5,282 nucleotides of DNA from Pseudomonadota bacterium (GTDB taxonomy: Bacteria; Pseudomonadota; Gammaproteobacteria; Woeseiales; Woeseiaceae), in assembly GCA_027295475.1 (NCBI GenBank), contig JAPUKV010000241.1, positions 1-5,282 on the forward strand. Reading direction: 5' to 3'. Position 1 is the stretch's first letter, and every line of letters begins with the position of its first letter. The notes under the pieces are model-generated. The model searched no databases. It saw nothing but the letters and a program-made list of their open reading frames with translations, and had not been told where the DNA came from. Positions 3,915 through 5,282 of the stretch are shown one piece after another. Made by a program: the position numbers and the translations under genes.

Positions 3915-5282
3915 GGTTGGGTTAAGGGGGCCGATAATACCGTTCACGATTGGCTGGAACGCCATCAGGCTGTCCTGCAACGTCGTGTTGCCCAGGCCGT
4001 GGTTCAGGAACAGCGTGTCGAACATGCCTTCTTCGGCGTGCAGTGCCATGTAATTCAGGATCACGGTATTGACGAGGAGGTTTACGTTGTTTGCCGCCGG
4101 CGTTGCAGCCCGCTGAACGGAGGCCCCGGCATCGAAATAGCCGAGCTGCTGATGTTGTGCAGCTGTCTTGCCGGGGCTGGTCCTGAGTGTTGCTCGCCCG
4201 TTCGGATCAAAGACCATAAAAAAGGCCGCCGCGGTTGACGAGTTGTCACTGACCCACTCGCCCTTGCCCCGGCCCTCAAGCGAATTGTCGATAGCACCAT
4301 TGCTTGAAAGTGAACCATCACTGAAGACATACATCATCAATGGCACACCGACACGGGCGGCATACTCGATGCAGGCACCCATGCAGCGTCCGGCGCGGAA
4401 GTCTTTGACTTCACCTTCGGCGCGAGCGCCGCCATGGTAGTCATATCCACCCATTTCGATACAGGCGGCACCGGCAAAACCGTTCATGACCAGTTTCATG
4501 ATCGATGCCGTCTTGCGGAATTCCCGGCCGTCGCGGCCAGTGTCGGCGAATTCGGCGTTGGAGAAGATGCCGGCCGGGCCGACGATCATCGGGTCCTGGC
4601 CAGGATCGAGCGGCACGCCGCCGAAGCGTTCGGCAATATCCGCTGCCTTCATGTAGCCGCAACGTACCAGGTCTTGCAGGACGGCGTCCGCAGTTACAAC
4701 CCCCATTTTCTGCTCGCTGATGCGGTAAATGGACTCCATGACCGCCGTTGCGTCTCTGGCACTAAGGATGCCGACCAGTTGTCCGGTATCGACCAGGCCA
4801 GTTACGTCGCCCGGTCGATCGACTTTGGTCGGACGAAGCTCCGGGTCCATCAGGGCCAGGGGCAGCGCCGAGTTGCCACCGGAGTCGGTGTTCTCGGAGC
4901 CGGCCAGGGTCAGGATGGAGCCGTCCGCACCCGCTCTGGCGATGCCATAGAGCGGATTGTGGGGATTGTTGCCGGTGTCATTGTCAGAACGCGCGGGAAT
5001 AATCGCCCCGTTCAACTGCGTGCTGCGACCGGGACTCATACTGGCTTCCATACCGCGCTTAAAGGCGCTGTCCGAGTGGAATGCAAGGCCGAAATCGGTA
5101 TTTGCGAAAGGCTGGCCGTTGGCGTCGGTAAGGCCCGGCACCATGTCGCCCGGCAGGCCCAGCTTGCTGTATCCGGCCGTGCTCAGGAAGTCCATCTGAC
5201 CCCCTTCTTTGCCGACGAGCACGTTGGAGCCCGCGATATTGGCGCCGCCTGCAAGGTCGAAGCAGATGAACGGTATCTTCGC
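3912..5282 (-). CDS. DUF1501-like conserved protein, C-terminal part
   Basis: The frame is open to the right edge, so the start is outside the window and 456 residues are visible; the internal GTG at 5222 and ATG at 5195 should not be taken as starts. Visible residues 1-20 read AKIPFICFDLAGGANIAGSN. Later motifs include NNPHNPLYGI (105-114), GGYDYHGG (278-285), a basic/hydrophobic helix FRAGRCMGACIEYAARVGVPLMMYVFSDGS (about 295-324) and STAAAFFMVFDPNGRA (349-364). The order 'glycine-rich start, D-x-H, long helix, strand ending in S-D/E-G' resembles DUF1501 proteins, which have an alkaline-phosphatase-like fold and are usually exported by the Tat route. This placement is a moderate inference because similarity is confined to short motifs. 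No catalytic role can be stated. The visible part has no transmembrane segment. The TAA stop falls in an intergenic repeat, and a hairpin follows. Confidence 0.7.
   Translation of the reverse strand, partial: AKIPFICFDLAGGANIAGSNVLVGKEGGQMDFLSTAGYSKLGLPGDMVPGLTDANGQPFANTDFGLAFHSDSAFKRGMEASMSPGRSTQLNGAIIPARSDNDTGNNPHNPLYGIARAGADGSILTLAGSENTDSGGNSALPLALMDPELRPTKVDRPGDVTGLVDTGQLVGILSARDATAVMESIYRISEQKMGVVTADAVLQDLVRCGYMKAADIAERFGGVPLDPGQDPMIVGPAGIFSNAEFADTGRDGREFRKTASIMKLVMNGFAGAACIEMGGYDYHGGARAEGEVKDFRAGRCMGACIEYAARVGVPLMMYVFSDGSLSSNGAIDNSLEGRGKGEWVSDNSSTAAAFFMVFDPNGRATLRTSPGKTAAQHQQLGYFDAGASVQRAATPAANNVNLLVNTVILNYMALHAEEGMFDTLFLNHGLGNTTLQDSLMAFQPIVNGIIGPLNPT

Noticed and set aside
3915..3950. 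Possible fourth, decayed copy of the intergenic repeat (TTAAGGGGGCCG...ACCGTT)
   Set aside because: Alignment needs several inserted bases and the segment is the coding end of the DUF1501-like gene, so the likeness is probably chance.
5195..5222. GTG at 5222 or ATG at 5195 as the start of the DUF1501-like gene
   Set aside because: The frame remains open to the window edge and the upstream residues (FDLAGGANIAGSN) look conserved, so the gene begins outside the window.
1..5282. CRISPR array, tRNA, rRNA, transposase or prophage genes
   Set aside because: No regularly spaced repeats with unique spacers, no cloverleaf-like sequence and no transposase or phage motif were seen on either strand.

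Overview
The window looks like chromosomal DNA from a gammaproteobacterium, probably an uncultured or marine lineage of the Woeseia/Steroidobacter/Xanthomonad type. This is inferred from three things: the protein family mix (a membrane-anchored TolB-like/TPR protein, a subfamily-I haloalkane dehalogenase, a DUF1501-like protein), moderate to high GC, and a REP doublet of the 'GTAGGAGCCCG...' type between genes. No 16S, tRNA or other taxonomic marker is present, so the assignment is tentative.

Layout from left to right. Positions 1-483 (minus) hold the N-terminal part of a membrane protein that opens a TolB/FlgO-like domain at the window edge. Positions 551-1441 (minus) hold an alpha/beta-hydrolase with a complete haloalkane dehalogenase triad; the partial membrane-protein gene lies 67 nt downstream of it on the same strand. 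A 55-bp divergent promoter region separates the hydrolase from a classical short-chain dehydrogenase/reductase at 1497-2294 (plus). Between the SDR gene and the convergent gene to its right lies an inverted pair of REP sequences (2303-2382). Positions 2397-3779 (minus) encode a 460-residue protein with a Trm112-like zinc ribbon, an N2227/CARNMT1-like SAM methyltransferase core and a PqqD-like tail. Positions 3847-3914 hold a cluster of three copies of another repeat, forming a 19-bp hairpin. Positions 3912-5282 (minus) hold the C-terminal 456 residues of a large DUF1501-like protein, whose start is beyond the right edge and whose stop codon lies inside the repeat.

Functionally, the hydrolase and SDR form the only pair that could plausibly be linked: a dehalogenase releases an alcohol and an SDR can oxidise alcohols. 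The shared short promoter region is compatible with this but does not prove it. The other genes have no visible pathway link to each other. There is no CRISPR array, RNA gene, transposase or phage gene in the window. The most unusual items are the three-part methyltransferase and the two families of intergenic palindromic repeats, one of which supplies a stop codon and a probable terminator.
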